A DNA stretch of 64,000 bases from CAYRDC01 sp964422925 (GTDB lineage Bacteria > Bacteroidota > Bacteroidia > Chitinophagales > S012-47). Shown here piece after piece: positions 9,041-17,909 of the stretch. The notes under the pieces are model-generated. The model made no database searches. It saw only the letters and a list, made by a program, of their open reading frames with translations, and was not told the origin of the DNA. The stretch lies in assembly GCA_964422925.1 (NCBI GenBank), contig CAYRDC010000002.1, positions 1 to 64,000 of the forward strand, given 5' to 3'. A program made the position numbers and the translations under genes. Numbering within the stretch: position 1 is the first letter of the stretch; every line of letters begins with the position of its first letter.

Positions 9041-10204
9041 TTAGAATCCTAAAGCCCAGTGAACAAATACACCTCTAGTAGTGGTTTGGCCTCCTGGCGA
9101 ATGATGTCCGCCTTGGCTGTCCGTAATTTGATAGCTTACTTTAATCAGGCTTCTCCAGCTTAACCAGTAATTTAACCCAAAGGTGATTTGTGTAGCATTT
9201 TGTTCCCATTCTGCTCCTTCAGGCGCGTTAAAAACAGAGTACCTTCCGATTATTTCAAAATTCCTAAGCACATTGTTATTAAGCATGGATGGTCGATAAC
9301 TTAATTGTGCAAACCATGCCTGACTTCTGTTGTCGAAGGTATAAGCTGTAGGGATTGTATCGCCCGGTTCAATATCATAATAGTTAGCCTGGTCCACAGC
9401 CGAGGTATTGAGCTGTGCTTTAATGTCTACCGTTCCTTTTATTGGGGAAATTTGCCTGACAAAGGAAAAATCGGTTGCATATAGAGTGGCCCCGACATTT
9501 TCATACAGGGAATCGCCTTCTGATCCTACCTTTCCTGAATAGGCAGAGAAACCTAATTCGACTGATGAATTGGAAAATGGCAGAATTCCGATACGCCCTC
9601 CTATGGCTTTATTATTGTTATTGTCTTCAAAATTATCAAACATAAGCATGCCGGCTTCTGAAGGATCAAGGCTACCATCTTTTAAAGTTGGGCCATTGGT
9701 TGAATACACCGAATAATTGATTTTTGCTCCCCCAATGGGGATGGCCCCTCGCAATTCTATCCCGATTCCAGCCATAGGAGTAATGCCATCATGTCCAAAA
9801 CCCAAGGGCATATTTGAAAATCGGTTTATCCAGGCAGGATGAAGCCTTTCAACAAATGTTCCGAAAGGCAATAGGAATTTACCTGCTCTAATAATAGCGT
9901 ATTTGTTAAGTACATAGTTAAAGTCAGCATATTCAAATCCGACAACAACTTCACCATTTTCCAGTTCAAATTCCAACTCCGCTTCAAACAACAACCTGTC
10001 TGAATGCTTGAATAAGAAGATGGGAGAAAAAGCGGTTCCTATATAGGTAGCTTCCTTCTCTCCGTTTATTTCCTGGTAGTTCAGGCCAGAATGACCGTAC
10101 CCCCTTATCATGAATTGGGTTTTGCTGGGTTTGAAGTCTTGACTTAAAACCTGACTTGCCAATAAAATCACAAGTATACCTGTGCTTAATATTTTTGTTC
10201 TCAT
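9041..10204 (-). CDS. Porin-like outer-membrane beta-barrel protein
   Basis: An about 387-residue protein with a cleavable signal peptide (hydrophobic stretch ending ASQVLSQ), then alternating beta-strand sequence ending in an aromatic residue (VHWALGF), as outer-membrane barrels do. The pattern RAGKFLLPFGTF ... HPAWINRF resembles phosphate-selective porin O/P-type proteins. The substrate cannot be read from the sequence. The start at 10204 is preferred over the ATG at 10225 because it directly precedes the signal peptide. It lies between two c-type cytochrome lipoproteins in one operon. Confidence 0.75.
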   Translation of the reverse strand: MRTKILSTGILVILLASQVLSQDFKPSKTQFMIRGYGHSGLNYQEINGEKEATYIGTAFSPIFLFKHSDRLLFEAELEFELENGEVVVGFEYADFNYVLNKYAIIRAGKFLLPFGTFVERLHPAWINRFSNMPLGFGHDGITPMAGIGIELRGAIPIGGAKINYSVYSTNGPTLKDGSLDPSEAGMLMFDNFEDNNNNKAIGGRIGILPFSNSSVELGFSAYSGKVGSEGDSLYENVGATLYATDFSFVRQISPIKGTVDIKAQLNTSAVDQANYYDIEPGDTIPTAYTFDNRSQAWFAQLSYRPSMLNNNVLRNFEIIGRYSVFNAPEGAEWEQNATQITFGLNYWLSWRSLIKVSYQITDSQGGHHSPGGQTTTRGVFVHWALGF

Positions 10205-10226
10205 AGTTTCATGATTTCGATTCATG

Positions 10227-10838
10227 CTATTTTTTTCCTCCTAATTCCCTTATGTAATTCACCAACTGCCATCGTTGTTCCTCTGTGAATATTTCTTTGT
10301 AAGAAGCCATGGGCGGATTGCCATTAGTAATTTTCCAGAATATGGCCCCGTCTGATTGTGACTGCACTTTGACGGAAGTCAGATTCGCAGGCCTGGGGGT
10401 CAGGGCTAAACCGGCCGGTCCATCGCCTTTCCCCTTATCACCATGACAAACGTTACATGTTGACATAAAAAGCTTCTTACCTTCGGCTGTGGCAGCAGGA
10501 TTTCCGGCTAGCGGATTTTTCAATTTATCCGCTTCGGGAGGAGCTGTCCACCCCGTTGGATCCAGGGAATTTTCTGGTGCAGCCGAATCTTCCTGGATTA
10601 CTTCAGAAGAACCTGTCGAATTACTGATTTCCCCTGTAAGATTCGTTACCACCGGGGTTCCATCTTGATTTGCATTACCTGTTTTTGGAGATGAGCAGTT
10701 GAGGCCTGTCAGCAGAAAGAACAAACCGGTTATTCCGATAAATCCGATAAATGATGGCAATTTTGATTGACGGAAAAATCTCCTTAATTCACTGTTGTTT
10801 TTTTCGTTTTCATACGCTTTGGTTTTTAGGTTAAACAA
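10227..10838 (-). CDS. Class I c-type cytochrome lipoprotein
   Basis: A 203-residue protein with a hydrophobic segment and a lipobox (LTGLNC, lipidated Cys at about 48), then a Ser/Thr/Asn-rich linker, then a cytochrome c domain with heme motif CNVCHGDKGKGDG at about 129-141 and a likely distal Met in NPPMASY. The frame has no ATG before the signal; TTG at 10838 is the first usable start, so the N-terminus is uncertain. An out-of-frame ATG at 10813 stops after nine codons. It is the first gene of the operon with the porin and the small cytochrome. Confidence 0.78.
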   Translation of the reverse strand: MFNLKTKAYENEKNNSELRRFFRQSKLPSFIGFIGITGLFFLLTGLNCSSPKTGNANQDGTPVVTNLTGEISNSTGSSEVIQEDSAAPENSLDPTGWTAPPEADKLKNPLAGNPAATAEGKKLFMSTCNVCHGDKGKGDGPAGLALTPRPANLTSVKVQSQSDGAIFWKITNGNPPMASYKEIFTEEQRWQLVNYIRELGGKK

Positions 10839-11212
10839 CTATTATATGTCGCAATAAATGAATTAGTATTGTTGCTATTACGCAGACAATACAACGACAT
10901 TTATCAAGCACGAAACTATAAAAAAACGGATAATTACCTGCGAAAATGCAGTAAGAAAATTGTTAAAAAAAGAATCAACCGATCCTTAATGTCTGCTTCC
11001 GAAAAAAATGAAAATGTAAAGTATTTTAGCGCAGCCAGTAAGGCTATTCTCCTGGCCTGGTTTCAGAAGTGGTTGAAATTATTCCCTGAATGGTCCATGG
11101 ATTATCGTGGGATTATTATGTGTGACTTTTTGAAGATTCCGAAGAGATTTTTAATTGCAAATTATAGTTGCACGGGTGTTGATAAATCATTAAGCAGAGG
11201 TACAATCAAGGC
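10839..11212. other. Intergenic region, AT-rich, no gene recognised
   Basis: This should contain the promoter of the cytochrome-porin operon, since the upstream Crp/Fnr gene reads the same way and ends at 11213. I found no perfect TAnnTTTG box and no clear Fnr half-site pair. A plus-strand open frame here (10869-11216) has no recognisable features and opposes the likely transcript. Confidence 0.5.
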
Positions 11213-11932
11213 TTAAAAGAAAACACTTGTATAGCGTTCAATTATATTTTTCATTTTTTCGTAGTTTTCTACGAATATTTTCTTTCCCTGAGTACTGATG
11301 ATATGCTTTTGTCTCAGGGAGGAAATGGCGCGGCTTACCTGGGCGGCATTGGTGCCTGAGATATCGGCTATTTCCTGCCGGGTGAGGATGATGTTCAGGG
11401 ATTTCTCTTTTTTACAGAGTCCAAACGTTTCGATAATATACAACAAGGCAAAGGTTACTTTTTCTTCCACCGTCATTTGGGTAAAATATTTTGTCCTTAG
11501 TTCGCATTTACGGAGTTCGGTGGAATAATACATCATGATAGCATAGAGGAATTCGAAATTTGCTTTGAAAGCCTCGTACAATATATCGTTGTCAAAAAAG
11601 CAAACCAGGGAATCGTCCAGAGCGATGGCTCCAATTGGATATATTTCTTCACTGCAGCCCCTGTGTCCGAGGATGTGACCATCAGTCGCAAGGCGTACGA
11701 TTTGCTCTTTGTTGTTAAAGCCGGTGCTGATTACTTTCACCTTGCCCTCCATGATGAAGTATGCGCCAAACACCGGACTTCCTTCCATTATGATGTGCTG
11801 CCCCCTTTTGTAAGTCATTGTGTTTTTCCTTTGACTCAGCCGGGAAATCCATTCAGGGGTGCATTGTTTAATTAAGCAATTGGTGTTTTCGCATTCCTTG
11901 CACTCAATTGATTTGCGGGTAACTATAGCCAT
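11213..11932 (-). CDS. Crp/Fnr-family transcription regulator with Cys-rich N-terminus
   Basis: A 239-residue regulator: a cyclic-nucleotide-binding-like domain (about 30-145), a long dimer helix, and a helix-turn-helix near 184-215 (LTRQEIADISGTNAAQVSRA). The N-terminus has four Cys at 11, 14, 19 and 24 (C-x2-C-x4-C-x4-C), a spacing suggestive of an iron-sulfur site as in oxygen-sensing Fnr. Whether it binds a cluster is inferred. It lies directly upstream of, and in line with, the cytochrome-porin operon, so it is a natural candidate regulator of that operon under low oxygen or nitrosative stress. Confidence 0.85.
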   Translation of the reverse strand: MAIVTRKSIECKECENTNCLIKQCTPEWISRLSQRKNTMTYKRGQHIIMEGSPVFGAYFIMEGKVKVISTGFNNKEQIVRLATDGHILGHRGCSEEIYPIGAIALDDSLVCFFDNDILYEAFKANFEFLYAIMMYYSTELRKCELRTKYFTQMTVEEKVTFALLYIIETFGLCKKEKSLNIILTRQEIADISGTNAAQVSRAISSLRQKHIISTQGKKIFVENYEKMKNIIERYTSVFF

Positions 11933-12826
11933 ATTCTGTATCTTGGAGCGTCAGCAAAAAATACTCATTTTCTTCCAAAATCCTTCATATATTTTCCGGT
12001 TCTTGTTTTCTCCCTGCTTACAGGCCATGCAGTTTGGCTTTTGCAGGAGGCAGGAATAATTTCCCTCCGGAAATCCGGTCTGATCCTTTCGTAAAGTGCA
12101 TTGGCATTCTTCCATGCCCTTTCTTTGAAGGTTTTGAAAGCTGTTTCAGGTTACCGTTTTTGCGTGACATTCACCGGTACCTGTGGATTGCCCCATTGCA
12201 TTCCAGGCTTTAGCGTTCAGGCTTTAGGTTATTAATACGAGGAAGGCACAATGTAATTGACAAGTTGCCATTTCATTGTAAGCGGGTACGGTGCTGTTCA
12301 ATGGCGGTTACCGCAATCTAAAGTAAAATTACTAAAGTTTGCTGATTAACAAAACCGGGGAGAGGCTAATTAAGCAGAAATGCTATACGACCCCAAAGGA
12401 TTTTCCCGAAAAGCCACTTGATACCATAATGGTTGGGCGTATAACTTTAATTATTCCGGCAATGTCATATTAAATTGTATGTAATGCTCTTTCTCGCTTT
12501 GCGCCCCGGTACTTCCATAACAGAATGCTTGTTTTTGGGGAATGCGGGAGCCGCCCCTTGCTCGTTCTAAGTGACGGTATGTTTGCGTTTTTCATCGAAG
12601 TGGGCTTAAAATCTGAAGCGCTCAAACGGAAAATTCTTGAATCTTTATTATTCTCCTCGGTATATAAACAAACCGAAAAGACCAGAGCTTTAAAGAGTCC
12701 CCGTTTGGTAATGATATTTTTCTCAATTCTAAGATTGAGAAATGTACCTCTCAGTTAGCGTTTACACCATCAATTCTAAACTCCCTGGAATAATCATTTA
12801 CCATATTGGATCATCTTTCTTTCTTT
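11933..12826. other. Long AT-rich intergenic region, no gene recognised
   Basis: About 900 bases without a credible gene. Short frames exist on both strands (for example 12525-12758 plus) but none shows a signal peptide, known motif or good context. The region has one clear hairpin (12719-12742). It may be the eroded remains of lost genes in the accessory stretch. Confidence 0.5.
12719..12742. repeat. 9-bp perfect inverted repeat
   Basis: TTTCTCAAT, 6-nt spacer, ATTGAGAAA. No T run follows on either strand, so it is not a standard terminator. It lies about 85 bases past the end of the glycosyltransferase gene. Confidence 0.5.
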
Positions 12827-13594
12827 TTAGGATTTCAATTTATTTTTCAAATCATTAAACCTGTCATTGATTTCATTTTGCATAGCTAAAATTTGTTTCA
12901 TTACTTTTTTGTTTCTTTTATCGATCAATAATTCTAAACGCTGGATAATCAAATCGTAATTCTTTAAAAGGGTCATTGCTATTTCATGACCTTCTTTGAT
13001 AAATTCTTTAGTAGCCTTTATTGCGGTGGTTTTTTCATATTTTGTCGGATGTTTCAATCCTTCCAACAGCACATACTTGATCCTTTTACCATGTGCCTGA
13101 AAATAGAGGTTGATAAAGGTTTCTATTCCAAATTTTATTTCCCGTATATCGTTGAGAATTGGAAGAATGTCCTTTTTCAGTAATGCTCTTTCACCGGTCA
13201 GTGATTTAAATGGGTTTACCCGGTAATCGATCAAAGTTTCATAAGGTTGCCCTAGCACCATATCCGCATCATTTTCAAATATGGGTTTTAATAATTTTTC
13301 GAAATGTTCTTTTTTTATGTCTGAAACATCCGCATCAAAGAATAAAATAACCTCATTACTTGATTTTTCAACGCCATGAACCATTGCCCAACTTTTTCCT
13401 TTGTTAGGTTGTAACTTCTCATATCTGAATGAATAGTCTTTTGCTAATTCATTCAGAATATCTTCAGTGTTATCCGTTGAACCATCGTCAACAACAATTA
13501 TCTCGCAATCCGGATTGTATTTGCAACAGGCACTTACAACATCTGCGATAGTCTTTTCTTCATTGTAAGCACAAATAATAATGCTTGTCTTCAT
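12827..13594 (-). CDS. Glycosyltransferase family 2 protein
   Basis: A 255-residue cytoplasmic enzyme of GT-A fold. It starts SIIICAYNEEKTI, has DDGS at residues 36-39 for nucleotide-sugar binding and a DAD metal-binding triad at 87-89. The last 45 residues are charged and helical, a probable coiled coil. No membrane segments are seen, unlike dolichyl-phosphate mannose synthases with C-terminal helices. Donor and acceptor sugars cannot be told. It stands alone, AT-rich, with no polysaccharide cluster around it. Confidence 0.82.
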   Translation of the reverse strand: MKTSIIICAYNEEKTIADVVSACCKYNPDCEIIVVDDGSTDNTEDILNELAKDYSFRYEKLQPNKGKSWAMVHGVEKSSNEVILFFDADVSDIKKEHFEKLLKPIFENDADMVLGQPYETLIDYRVNPFKSLTGERALLKKDILPILNDIREIKFGIETFINLYFQAHGKRIKYVLLEGLKHPTKYEKTTAIKATKEFIKEGHEIAMTLLKNYDLIIQRLELLIDKRNKKVMKQILAMQNEINDRFNDLKNKLKS

Positions 13595-14009
13595 GGTGTG
13601 AGCGTTTTATTATTTGGATTGTTCTGGTGTCTTTTAAATGCACTTCAACGGTTTAACGTAACGCAGAGCAGGGGTGTTAAACTGCTTGCCTTTCAGACGT
13701 TTATGATGTCATTTTATTGTTTGTCATCGTCTTTTATAACTCTTCGGCTGCTTTGCTTTATCCGGGTGTTCACTTGCGGTTTCATTTTTTATTGGCAGGC
13801 AGCGTTTCTTTTAAATCTCACAGGCTCTAAATTACCTTTTAATATTTGTAAAACTGAATTTACGGTTGATCATAAAGAAAAGACTTTACCGGTATGAAGG
13901 GGGCTGTCAATGAAGAAAGCATTTTGCTGAATCGTAAGACGCTTTTCTCAACTTTTGAACCAAAAGGAAGTGAAACTGGTAAACAAACTCAGGACATAAG
14001 CAGAATTCA
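13595..14009. other. Intergenic region between divergent genes, nothing recognised
   Basis: About 415 bases between the glycosyltransferase and the dioxygenase-like gene, which point away from each other. Promoters for both are expected here, but no perfect TAnnTTTG box was found. A 99-codon plus-strand frame (13598-13897) has no supporting features. Confidence 0.45.
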
Positions 14010-14891
14010 ATGATTCGTTCAACCGGTATAAAACGATTGAGTATGGGGACAACTGGTAACAGAACCTTTGGCTTATCCAAATTGGCAAAAGCTCTTGAAG
14101 ACATAAAACCGGTCGATCACCGGATGCCTGTATTATTCTGTGGGCACGGGTCTCCCATGAATGCCATTGAGGACAATGCTTTCACCGGGGCATTGAGAAA
14201 ACTGGCGGATGACATACCCCGGCCTAAGGCCATACTCTGTATTTCAGCGCATTGGTTAACGCGGGGCACTTACGTGAATATCTCCCCGAGCCCCAGGATG
14301 ATTTACGATATGTATGGTTTCCCCGGGGAGTTGTATGAAGTGACCTATCCAGCTCCCGGGGCTCCTGAAATTGCCAAAGAAGTGCAGAATCTGGTTACCA
14401 GGACAACGGTTGGGGCAGACACCGAATGGGGCTACGATCATGGTAACTGGGCGATAATGAAACGGCTCTATCCCGATGCGGACATCCCCTTATTTCAAAT
14501 GAGCATTGACTATTATAAGCCGGCACAGTATCATTATGAACTGGCGAAAGAACTGGCGGCATTGAGAAAAAAGGGCGTTTTAATTATTGGCAGTGGCAAC
14601 ATAACGCATAACCTCCGCATTTTTGATATGTCTGACATAAACGCCCGGCCACTGGATTGGGCAGAGGAATTTGACACCCTGGTTAAGAACTCCCTGGTGT
14701 CCGGAAATCATAAAGAACTGATTGATTATTCAAAATATGGCCGTTCGGCTCAATGGGCCGTGCCGGAACCCAGTCATTATTACCCATTGCTCTATTCAAT
14801 TGCCTTGCAGCATAAAAGCGATATGATCACCTTTCCTTATGAAGGCTTTCATTATGCCTCAGTTTCCATGCGCTGTGTGCGGATTGGTTAG
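14010..14891 (+). CDS. 4,5-DOPA dioxygenase-like extradiol ring-cleavage protein (LigB/YgiD family)
   Basis: A 293-residue protein of the class III extradiol dioxygenase superfamily. The expected metal-binding histidines are present in FCGHGSPM (H46), SAHW (H81) and GNITHN (H200), with a late histidine in GFHYAS. Homologues such as E. coli YgiD open the ring of L-DOPA with Fe or Zn. The natural substrate in this organism is unknown. The family core starts at about residue 38 (RMPVLF); the true start may be the ATG at 14010 or at 14043. Confidence 0.85.
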   Translation: MIRSTGIKRLSMGTTGNRTFGLSKLAKALEDIKPVDHRMPVLFCGHGSPMNAIEDNAFTGALRKLADDIPRPKAILCISAHWLTRGTYVNISPSPRMIYDMYGFPGELYEVTYPAPGAPEIAKEVQNLVTRTTVGADTEWGYDHGNWAIMKRLYPDADIPLFQMSIDYYKPAQYHYELAKELAALRKKGVLIIGSGNITHNLRIFDMSDINARPLDWAEEFDTLVKNSLVSGNHKELIDYSKYGRSAQWAVPEPSHYYPLLYSIALQHKSDMITFPYEGFHYASVSMRCVRIG

Positions 14892-15171
14892 GTTTGGCCG
14901 ATAAAGAATTCTGCAAAAAGAGAGGGGCGAGAAGGCTTTTAACATGCCAAGGCATCAGCGAGGGATGCACAAATGTATCGACCCGGCAAAAGCACTATGT
15001 ACCCGGGTAATGTTCCTTAAAAACGAGTGTTCGTCCAGGTAATCGGTGCCGGCATTGGGGGCACGTCCACATGGCTATTCGGGTGGTTTGTGACGGGCAC
15101 AACGGCCAAGTATTACAAGGGTAGCATCCAGATAGGGTGCTATGATTTGTTATACATTGTTTGGCATAGGA

Positions 15172-16152
15172 TCATTTAATCATCAATCTTTTAAGCCCTT
15201 CTTTTTCTGTAATAACCGGCTTATAGTCCAATTCGGATTTGATTTTTGATATATTGTATTTACGACCCATTGCGACAAAAGCGACATCAAATCTTGTAAT
15301 TATAGGCGTTGATTTAATGCGAAATGTTTTCCAGATAAACTCCATTATCCCTGCTAAAAGGTTGGCTACCCATTTTGGTATGCTTTTCCGGGGTGGTTGT
15401 ATTCCTTGTGTCTGTATTAATTTGGTTAAAAATGAATTTACTGTTTGAGGATTATCATCAGTTACAAAATATATTTCATTGCCTTTATCATATCCTTTTT
15501 CCATAGCCAAATAGATAGCTTCTGCAACATTTTTAGCATGCACCATTTCGAACCAACTCTTTCCCTTGCTTATCCACATAAAATCATTTGATTTGATTTT
15601 ATCTATAATAGTATCAAGCGCTTTTACTCCTTCTCCCCAAATGAAAGCCGGGCGGATAATTATGCTTTTCATATTTCCGCTTTGAGACAATATAAACTTC
15701 TCTGCCAACATCTTGGCTTTGCCATAATATGAGTTAGGCTCTTTGGGATACGGTTCTGTTTCATCAATGTCAATAAGGTCTTTTTTGTCTTGTAAAACAC
15801 TTTCTGAACTAATAAAAATAAATTGTTTGACATTATATTTCTCAGCGGCTTTGTAAAGATCTTCGGTAGCTTCTACTATTCCTTTTTTAAATTTTTCCCA
15901 GGGTCCCCAAAATTCAACAGGTGCAGCACAGTGAATTACGACATCTATATTTTCCAAATAATGTTTCCATTCATTGATAGTCTCTAAGGAACCATGAACA
16001 GGCTCTACTCCCAGGGAAATAAGTTTCTTATTAGAAGACTCTGAACGGGCTAATCCGTGCAAAACATAATGTTCTTTTGCCAGCCGTTTTATGACTTGTT
16101 GTCCTAAAAATCCGCTTCCTCCCGTAATAAATACTCTTTTTATTCCTTCCAT
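15172..16152 (-). CDS. NAD(P)-dependent epimerase/dehydratase (extended SDR)
   Basis: A 326-residue protein of the extended short-chain dehydrogenase superfamily. The Rossmann nucleotide-binding motif TGGSGFLG is at 10-17, the catalytic pair YxxxK at Y143/K147, and a Ser in the ISSES segment at about 115. It resembles 3-beta-HSD or sterol-type reductases and NAD-dependent epimerases; the substrate is unknown. The ATG at 16152 is chosen because it starts right at the Rossmann fold and lies 20 bases after the small lipoprotein gene, which suggests one transcript. The C-terminal helix (WVANLLAGIMEFIWKTF) may touch the membrane. Confidence 0.82.
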   Translation of the reverse strand: MEGIKRVFITGGSGFLGQQVIKRLAKEHYVLHGLARSESSNKKLISLGVEPVHGSLETINEWKHYLENIDVVIHCAAPVEFWGPWEKFKKGIVEATEDLYKAAEKYNVKQFIFISSESVLQDKKDLIDIDETEPYPKEPNSYYGKAKMLAEKFILSQSGNMKSIIIRPAFIWGEGVKALDTIIDKIKSNDFMWISKGKSWFEMVHAKNVAEAIYLAMEKGYDKGNEIYFVTDDNPQTVNSFLTKLIQTQGIQPPRKSIPKWVANLLAGIMEFIWKTFRIKSTPIITRFDVAFVAMGRKYNISKIKSELDYKPVITEKEGLKRLMIK

Positions 16153-16171
16153 ATACGTATTGTTAGTTGTC

Positions 16172-16426
16172 TTAATATAATAATATTCCACTTATTTTGG
16201 CTCTTGCTACATTCCATAAATTTGGTTCTGTAAAAACGCTTCGGGCATCTTCCAAAGCGTAATACGCAATTCCTTCCTGAACTTTAAAGTAAGCATTAAG
16301 CCCCATCCAGGTTTCCCCTGTAAAAGAAGCGTTAGGATTGGGTGCAACTTGATCCTTTTTGCAGGAACCCAATACCATTATAATTAGAACAAAAGCAAAT
16401 ACAAATGAAAACCTTGTTTTACTCAT
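16172..16426 (-). CDS. Small hypothetical lipoprotein
   Basis: An 84-residue protein with a clear lipoprotein signal: hydrophobic stretch 7-20 and lipobox VLGSC followed by KKD, typical of Bacteroidota. No domain is recognised in the remaining 60 residues (segment GETWMGLNAYFKVQEGIAYY). It ends abruptly just before the epimerase start, and could be a shortened remnant of a longer surface lipoprotein. Confidence 0.55.
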   Translation of the reverse strand: MSKTRFSFVFAFVLIIMVLGSCKKDQVAPNPNASFTGETWMGLNAYFKVQEGIAYYALEDARSVFTEPNLWNVARAKISGILLY

Positions 16427-16530
16427 TTGATATCATTGTTTTTCTACTGCTCAGAATAGTTGAGTTATCTTTTTGATTGGTATACAACAGTTTGGCCCAA
16501 CTGCGTTTTCATGCAGGTTTCGCTGATGTT

Positions 16531-17154
16531 TTAAGCCGTTTTTCTTCCAAAAAATCTTATTACTGAACCTTTTCCTTTGTGATAACTCCCCGCATTTAAT
16601 TCCACTATTTCTTCTTTTAATTCGATTATTTGAAAGTCAGGAAAGTCATTTTTAATTTCTTCTGTGGAAAAAAGCCTGTCTTCTTCCCTCGGCCCGCCTG
16701 CCTCGGGGTAGATTTTCTGGAACTCCGCGTGGTGTTTGCTGAATGCCTCAAAAATCACCACCCCGCTGGTTTTGAGGTATGCGGCCAGCTGCCTGTGGTA
16801 GGCTGACCTGAGCGGGGCAGCGAAATGGGCATAGAACAACCCGATGGCATCGAAGGTATTCTCCGGGAAGCTCAGTTCACTGAATTCACCCACCTGGTAA
16901 GTTATCTGCACCCCATGCTGCCGGGCCAGTCTCAGGGCCTTTTTCCGCCCTTCGGCACTGAGGTCGAAAGCAGTTACCTTCCAGCCCTGCCTTGCGGCAA
17001 ACACCGCGTTGCGCCCTTCCCCCTCCGCGGGCAGGAGTATATGCCCGCGCCCTGGCAGGCCGGTGAGTACCTTACTTAAGTATTCATTTGGCTCGGTGCC
17101 GTAAACATATTCCTTGCCCCGGTACCTTTCGTTCCAGAATTCCTTTCTGTTCAT
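16531..17154 (-). CDS. Class I SAM-dependent methyltransferase (TehB-like)
   Basis: A 207-residue cytoplasmic methyltransferase. The SAM-binding loop is the AEGEGRNA segment (residues 43-50), the form seen in TehB-like and thiopurine-type enzymes, followed by FDLSAEG as the acidic motif II. The opening MNRKEFWNERY with EYVYGTEPNEYL is typical of this group. The substrate is unknown; tellurite or other chalcogen methylation is one possibility. The frame extends upstream to 17229, but a perfect promoter box at 17197-17204 lies inside that extension, so 17154 is the start. Confidence 0.85.
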   Translation of the reverse strand: MNRKEFWNERYRGKEYVYGTEPNEYLSKVLTGLPGRGHILLPAEGEGRNAVFAARQGWKVTAFDLSAEGRKKALRLARQHGVQITYQVGEFSELSFPENTFDAIGLFYAHFAAPLRSAYHRQLAAYLKTSGVVIFEAFSKHHAEFQKIYPEAGGPREEDRLFSTEEIKNDFPDFQIIELKEEIVELNAGSYHKGKGSVIRFFGRKTA

Positions 17155-17196
17155 AACTGCCTGTTTGGGCCACACGGTCCCCCGGGAGGCCGGGTT

Positions 17197-17204
17197 CAAA
17201 ACTA
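17197..17204 (-). promoter_or_regulatory. Promoter -7 box of the methyltransferase gene
   Basis: TAGTTTTG on the minus strand, a perfect TAnnTTTG. Transcription would begin near 17190, giving a leader of about 36 bases to the start at 17154. Confidence 0.5.
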
Positions 17205-17275
17205 AGGAATCCGTGGCAGGGTTTTCCATATTCCACGGTGAGTTGTGGCTGTTTGAACTGCGGAATACGCCCGGT

Positions 17276-17677
17276 TTATCTCCTGTAAATCAGGTTGAGA
17301 TCGGACAGCTCCTGCCCGATCTGGTGTATCCCGGATAATATCTTCCGGGTTTGCCGCGGTGAAGGCTTTTTATGCCCGTTGATGTACTGGGACAACAGGG
17401 TAGGGTTCATCCCGATTTTCCGGGCCAGGAATTTCGCGTTCAGCACTTTATAATGTTCAAAGAATTGCTTGAAGTCAATTTCGAAATACAGGTTTTTGTG
17501 CGTAATGGTCAGGGTTTCTTCTTCCCCGAAATACATTTGCGCGGCCTCGTACGCGTTGCTGACCAATTCCGGAACGGTTCTGCCGGTAGTGAAGATGGGG
17601 TACTTTTCGGAATAGGCCGAAAACCCAGTATCCGTTTTTTCAACGATCATTTTTATTTTTTTCCTGGTGGTCTTCAT
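17276..17677 (-). CDS. hicB: HicB-family antitoxin with C-terminal HTH domain
   Basis: A 133-residue antitoxin. The N-terminal half (about 5-55) has the degenerate RNase-H-like HicB fold with the YSEKYPIFTTGRT segment. The C-terminal half holds a helix-turn-helix (LARKIGMNPTLLSQYINGHK), as expected for a DNA-binding autorepressor. It neutralises the HicA mRNA interferase encoded 10 bases upstream and probably represses the shared promoter at the palindrome 17914-17931. Confidence 0.88.
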   Translation of the reverse strand: MKTTRKKIKMIVEKTDTGFSAYSEKYPIFTTGRTVPELVSNAYEAAQMYFGEEETLTITHKNLYFEIDFKQFFEHYKVLNAKFLARKIGMNPTLLSQYINGHKKPSPRQTRKILSGIHQIGQELSDLNLIYRR

Positions 17678-17687
17678 GGGGTTCAGA

Positions 17688-17885
17688 TTAATTATTTTTC
17701 AGTTTTATACCAGCATCTTTCAGCAGCTTTCTTTCGAGCCCTTTACCGACTTCCTGGCTGCCATGGTTCGGAAATATGATGGTGCCTTTTTTATGGTCGT
17801 GTTTCATCTTTACGTGCGAACCTTTTTTTGAAACCGGATACCAGCCGTCTTTGATCAATAGCCGGTACAGCTCTGAGCATTTCAT
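17688..17885 (-). CDS. hicA: HicA-family mRNA interferase toxin
   Basis: A 65-residue toxin with the dsRBD-like HicA fold. The catalytic His lies in the KKGSHVKMKH segment (about H24), followed by the IIFPNHG strand and a C-terminal LLKDAGI helix. HicA cleaves mRNA in a ribosome-independent way when free of HicB. It is the first gene of the pair, in the usual hicA-hicB order, with its own promoter and operator just upstream. Confidence 0.9.
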   Translation of the reverse strand: MKCSELYRLLIKDGWYPVSKKGSHVKMKHDHKKGTIIFPNHGSQEVGKGLERKLLKDAGIKLKNN

Positions 17886-17909
17886 GTTTAGAAACGTGCC
17901 CGTCTTTTA

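Noticed and set aside
10869..11216. 115-codon plus-strand frame between the cytochrome operon and the Crp/Fnr gene
   Set aside because: Lys-rich translation of AT-rich DNA, no motif, and opposite to both flanking genes.
12525..12758. 77-codon plus-strand frame in the long intergenic region
   Set aside because: No motif, signal or context; it covers a hairpin at its end.
15021..15179. Short plus-strand frame with GTG at 15027, glycine-rich and hydrophobic (GAGIGGTSTWLFGWF), ending in the epimerase 3' end
   Set aside because: About 50 codons, no start context or homologue recognised, and it opposes the epimerase gene. It may be a remnant of a lost membrane protein.
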